A model generated the notes under the pieces. It had not been told where the DNA came from and did not search any database. It worked only from the letters and a program-made list of their open reading frames with translations. This document shows, piece by piece, positions 6,020 to 8,741 of a stretch of DNA of 8,741 nt (position 1 is the first letter of the stretch; each line of letters opens with the position of its first letter). The stretch is from Acidimicrobiaceae bacterium. Lineage in GTDB: Bacteria > Actinomycetota > Acidimicrobiia > Acidimicrobiales > Microtrichaceae. A program made the position numbers and the translations under genes. Where the stretch lies: NCBI GenBank assembly GCA_003514205.1, contig DORQ01000315.1, positions 6,824 to 15,564 of the forward strand, given 5' to 3'.

Positions 6020-8197
6020 CTACCCAGTGGTGAGCTGAACCGGAGTTCCCTTGGGATGCAGTTCGCCGGGACCAGGAAGTGTGGAGACGACATTGCTGGC
6101 TGGCGAGCCGATGACGCCACTCACTGGGTAGCCCTTCTGATCCAGCGCTGCAGTGGCCGCAGCGACTGTCATGCCGACGGTGTTCGGAATTGGGAGTGGT
6201 TCAGGCCCCTTCGAGACAGTCAACTCCACGATGGTGCCCCGCGGCACAGACTGACCATCGGTCACATTCATTTGGGTAACCGTTCCGACGACCTCCTCGC
6301 TGAAGGCTTCCGTCACGTTGTTTCCAACCTGAATTCCATCCAGTGCCAGCCGCACCGCATCTAGCGATTGGCCGATCAGCCCTGCTGGAATCACCCGTGG
6401 CGCTGGGCCAGTTGAGATGACGATATCCACTGGCGATCTCTTAGGAAGCTGCCCAGCGCTATCCACAGCGGAGTTTGCAGAGATGAGATTGCCAGCAGGA
6501 ATCGCTTCGTCTGCCAAGGTCGTCCGGGTGCCGATACGAAGGTCGGCCAGTTCGAGTGCCTGAAGCACCACGGTCTCAGTCATGGTCGAATCAAGGGGTG
6601 GAAGCGACACCAACGTGGGGCCCAGCGAAATTGTCAACGTCAGCTTCTTGCCAGCTGCGAGTTCGGTTCCAGCCTTGGGAGACTGCGCGATGACCTCGTC
6701 CTTCTCAGAGTTGTCCTTCCTGGAGTACTCAGTCGCGACGGAAAAACCACGATCTTTGGCCGACTTCTGGGCTTGTTCAACAGTGAGCCCAACAAAGTCG
6801 GGAACCATCTCGGTTGGCACGCGAATGACAAACCAGTAGTAAGCAGCAGTGCCAAGCAGCCCTGCAATCATGAGGATCACGGCGACAAGCCAGGGCCACT
6901 TCCGTTGAGCCGGTGTGTCGACTCCCCCGGTATCGCCCGACCCAGTTGTGTCCTCAGCAGCCGTGAGCGTGGACGCGGTCACAGTTGATGCGCGCTCGGT
7001 TTCTGGGCGAAATTGCGGGCGTTGATCACTGAAGGGCTGGTGGGGTTCATTCCCAGCGATCCGACCCGAGGAGCTGTCCTGCGCGATCGGCAGCACTGTG
7101 GTGGGATGAGGGTCCATCAGGATCGTGTCATCTGGTGAGCTGATTGGTTGTTCCGAGCCGCTCTCCTCAGAACCGGGTGACTGCGACGGCTGGTTGATCA
7201 TTGAGTCAAGCACTGCCGCAGGGATGGCTCCCGGGAGTTGAATCGGGCGCGGCTTGTCCATGTCCTCTGAAGCGGCGAGGAATGCCACCTCAAGCTCCCC
7301 AGCAGTTGGACGGTGTTCCGGGTTGGCGCGGCCAGCCATTTCGAGCACCGAGGTCAAGCGACCCAATGACCGACTCACAGTGAGATCCGCCGAGGAGCGA
7401 AGCGCCGCCGTCTCTTGAAACGATGCTCCGAGTAGTGGTACTTCGCCAGTAGCTGCTTCAATCAACACCAGCGCGAGTGAATAGACATCCGACCTGCCGT
7501 CCAGATGTTGACCGTTCGCCTGCTCGGGGCTCATATACCTCGCAGTCCCAAGGCTGACACCCTGGGGTTCAGTCCAACTGGCCCCAGCAAGAGCACGAGC
7601 CAACCCAAAGTCGGCGATCCTGAGCCTTCCCTCCTCGCCAAAGAGAAGGTTGGCGGGCTTGATATCGCGATGGACCAGGTCTTGGCTATGGGCATAGCTC
7701 AGGCCGCGTGCCGCCTCGAGACCAACCAAGAGAGTCTGGCTCGGGCTCAAGACTGACTGTGTGTCGAGCACCGCCCGAAGGCTTCCGCCCCCGACGAATT
7801 CCATGACGAGGTACGACAGCGGCGACCCGTCTGGCCCTGCGGACTCACCAAAGTCGTACACGTGCATGATGTTCTGGTGGTTCAGCTTGGCCGCAGCCTG
7901 GGACTCGGCTCGAAATCGCTTCAGAAAACCTTGATCCTCGGACAACACCTCATGCAACAGCTTGATTGCCACCCGGCGTTTCAGCTTGGTATCCATCGCC
8001 AAATAGACCCGCGCAGACGCGCCAACGCCAATCGGCGTGCTCAGTTGATACCTGCCCGAAAGCATGAATCCTTGGAATGGGTCTGCCACCACGGTCGGAG
8101 AGCCTACTGGCCAACGAAATGGGATCTGGGTCTCTCGAACAACTTCTCCCGGTTTGGACTCCAATTCACGGTCTCCAACGCCACTCCGCAGCGGCAT
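6020..8197 (-). CDS. Transmembrane serine/threonine protein kinase with four PASTA repeats (PknB/StkP type)
   Basis: A cytoplasmic Hanks-type kinase domain (about 50-310) carries the glycine loop IGVGASARVY (56-65), Lys79 in VAIK, Glu97, HRDIKPANLL with Asp178, DFG (196-198) and SPE (223-225). The activation loop has Thr and Ser residues suited to autophosphorylation. A long Ser/Pro/Asp/Thr-rich linker (about 313-430) leads to one membrane segment (436-458, after QRKWPW). Outside the membrane are four PASTA repeats at about 462-527, 528-597, 598-665 and 666-725; the second is the least typical. PASTA domains in PknB/StkP kinases bind muropeptides or lipid II and link wall growth to phosphorylation. 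I chose ATG 8197 because GGAG lies 5 nt upstream. The frame is open to a GTG at 8251 (743 residues). Internal starts at 8092, 8089 (MADPFQGFML) or 8065 would sit closer to the kinase domain, so the N-terminus is uncertain. Confidence 0.95.
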   Translation of the reverse strand: MPLRSGVGDRELESKPGEVVRETQIPFRWPVGSPTVVADPFQGFMLSGRYQLSTPIGVGASARVYLAMDTKLKRRVAIKLLHEVLSEDQGFLKRFRAESQAAAKLNHQNIMHVYDFGESAGPDGSPLSYLVMEFVGGGSLRAVLDTQSVLSPSQTLLVGLEAARGLSYAHSQDLVHRDIKPANLLFGEEGRLRIADFGLARALAGASWTEPQGVSLGTARYMSPEQANGQHLDGRSDVYSLALVLIEAATGEVPLLGASFQETAALRSSADLTVSRSLGRLTSVLEMAGRANPEHRPTAGELEVAFLAASEDMDKPRPIQLPGAIPAAVLDSMINQPSQSPGSEESGSEQPISSPDDTILMDPHPTTVLPIAQDSSSGRIAGNEPHQPFSDQRPQFRPETERASTVTASTLTAAEDTTGSGDTGGVDTPAQRKWPWLVAVILMIAGLLGTAAYYWFVIRVPTEMVPDFVGLTVEQAQKSAKDRGFSVATEYSRKDNSEKDEVIAQSPKAGTELAAGKKLTLTISLGPTLVSLPPLDSTMTETVVLQALELADLRIGTRTTLADEAIPAGNLISANSAVDSAGQLPKRSPVDIVISTGPAPRVIPAGLIGQSLDAVRLALDGIQVGNNVTEAFSEEVVGTVTQMNVTDGQSVPRGTIVELTVSKGPEPLPIPNTVGMTVAAATAALDQKGYPVSGVIGSPASNVVSTLPGPGELHPKGTPVQLTTG

Positions 8198-8202
8198 TGG
8201 CG

Positions 8203-8206
8203 CTCC
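8203..8206 (-). promoter_or_regulatory. Candidate ribosome binding site of the kinase gene
   Basis: GGAG on the minus strand lies 5 nt before the ATG at 8197. The alternative starts at 8251, 8092 and 8089 lack a comparably placed site, and AAGGA before 8065 is only 3 nt away. This is the main reason for choosing 8197. Confidence 0.45.
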
Positions 8207-8267
8207 ATCACCAAACGTGAGGCCCTCCTCTGTCGAAGCACCGATCGCCACCCTCGCTTCGCCGTAC

Positions 8268-8296
8268 TTGGGTACAGGCCTCTGGCGGGGCAGAAT
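8268..8296 (+). promoter_or_regulatory. Candidate promoter of the small membrane-anchored protein gene
   Basis: TTGGGT (8268-8273) and CAGAAT (8291-8296) are spaced by 17 nt and match the housekeeping -35 and -10 consensus at 3 and 4 of 6 positions. Transcription would begin about 7 nt later, at or next to the GTG at 8303, giving a leaderless message; that is common in actinobacteria. The same stretch has an inverted pair, GGTACA (8271-8276) and TGTACC (8296-8301), plus another GTAC at 8264-8267, which could be an operator. All of this is inferred. Confidence 0.3.
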
Positions 8297-8302
8297 GTAC
8301 CT

Positions 8303-8734
8303 GTGCCACTCCCCTTGAAGATTGCCCTCTCGATCATGTCGCTCCTCATGGTCATCGGAGTCATCTATGTGTTGGACAACTCTGTGTCGGGACCAGACGA
8401 TGCGAGTTTGAATCTACCGAGTTCCATCGAACGACTGATTCCAGCGAGCGGCTCCACCGTGTTATCCCAGTCCTCGGTGGGAATCGATCTGAAACAGGGC
8501 TACAACGCGTACCTCGTCGTTGAAGGGCAGAAGATCGACAATGATGCGACTGAGGCCAATCCCGACGGGCTCTTTCGAACGCCGTCGTTAGAGATTCTCG
8601 AATACGACCCGGCGCCAGACAAAAGGGTCAAACGGCTGAGTTCCCCCCGAGCCTGCGTCGATGCGTTCGTGTGGCGGGTTGAGGAAAGCCCTGCAACGGC
8701 ACAACAAACAACCTGGTGCTTCAACGTCGGATAG
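8303..8734 (+). CDS. Uncharacterised membrane-anchored protein, divergent from the PASTA kinase
   Basis: This 143-residue product has a short N-terminus with Lys6, one hydrophobic segment at about 7-25 (IALSIMSLLMVIGVIYVL) and an extracytoplasmic remainder. The outer part reads as a small beta-rich domain: IERLIPASGSTVLSQSSVGIDL (42-63), YNAYLVVEGQKI (68-79), LEILEYDPAPDKRV (96-109), then Cys118 in RACVDAFVWRVEES and Cys139 in TTWCFNV at the extreme C-terminus. The two cysteines may form a disulfide. I recall unnamed actinobacterial proteins ending in a similar CVxAxVWRxEES...WCF pattern, but know no function for them. GTG 8303 keeps the whole membrane segment; an ATG at 8336 would cut into it. 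The frame is open further upstream to 7862, but that part is antisense to the kinase. It shares a divergent promoter region with the kinase, so a role at the cell envelope is possible but unproven. Confidence 0.78.
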   Translation: MPLPLKIALSIMSLLMVIGVIYVLDNSVSGPDDASLNLPSSIERLIPASGSTVLSQSSVGIDLKQGYNAYLVVEGQKIDNDATEANPDGLFRTPSLEILEYDPAPDKRVKRLSSPRACVDAFVWRVEESPATAQQTTWCFNVG

Positions 8735-8741
8735 CTCGATC

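Noticed and set aside
7862..8302. Upstream extension of the small anchored-protein frame to an ATG at 7862 (290 residues)
   Set aside because: The extra 147 residues are fully antisense to the kinase N-terminal region, have arbitrary composition and precede an obvious membrane anchor that belongs at the N-terminus.
1..8741. CRISPR arrays, tRNA or rRNA genes, IS elements, toxin-antitoxin pairs
   Set aside because: I looked for direct repeats, cloverleaf patterns, transposase motifs and small paired genes and saw none that I can support.

Overview
The window reads as chromosomal DNA from a moderately high-GC actinobacterium. An Acidimicrobiia-like lineage is my best guess. This rests on a GatCAB operon with GTG starts, AGGAG-type ribosome sites, a stand-alone SCP2-domain protein, a PASTA-repeat serine/threonine kinase and a small membrane-anchored secreted protein of actinobacterial style. 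No rRNA, tRNA, IS element, phage gene or CRISPR array is visible.

Layout. (1) Positions 1-3736, minus strand: a tightly packed operon in the order gatC, gatA, gatB and then a lipoprotein gene cut by the left window edge. Each junction is a 4-base stop/start overlap. GatCAB is the amidotransferase that makes Gln-tRNA(Gln) and/or Asn-tRNA(Asn) from misacylated precursors. The lipoprotein is of unknown function and appears translationally coupled to gatB. (2) Positions 3737-3903: a divergent intergenic region serving gatC (left) and an SCP2 lipid-carrier gene (right). (3) Positions 3904-4311, plus strand: the small SCP2 protein. (4) Positions 4312-4468: a convergent junction with several inverted repeats that may serve as terminators. 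(5) Positions 4435-5832, minus strand: a 14-TM MFS transporter of DHA2/QacA type. (6) Positions 5833-6019: a gap dominated by a striking 83-bp inverted repeat with 25-nt arms. (7) Positions 6020 to about 8197, minus strand: a transmembrane serine/threonine kinase with four extracellular PASTA repeats. (8) Positions 8303-8734, plus strand: a divergently transcribed small protein with one N-terminal membrane anchor, an extracytoplasmic domain and two cysteines.

How they may fit together. The left half is translation housekeeping. The right half is envelope biology: a PASTA kinase that probably senses peptidoglycan fragments, a drug-type exporter downstream of it on the same strand, and a membrane-anchored protein sharing its divergent promoter region. 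Any functional link between kinase, exporter and anchored protein is inferred from position only. I see no clear new multi-gene system. The least explained elements are the long hairpin at 5854-5936, the lipoprotein attached to gatCAB, and the uncharacterised protein next to the kinase.
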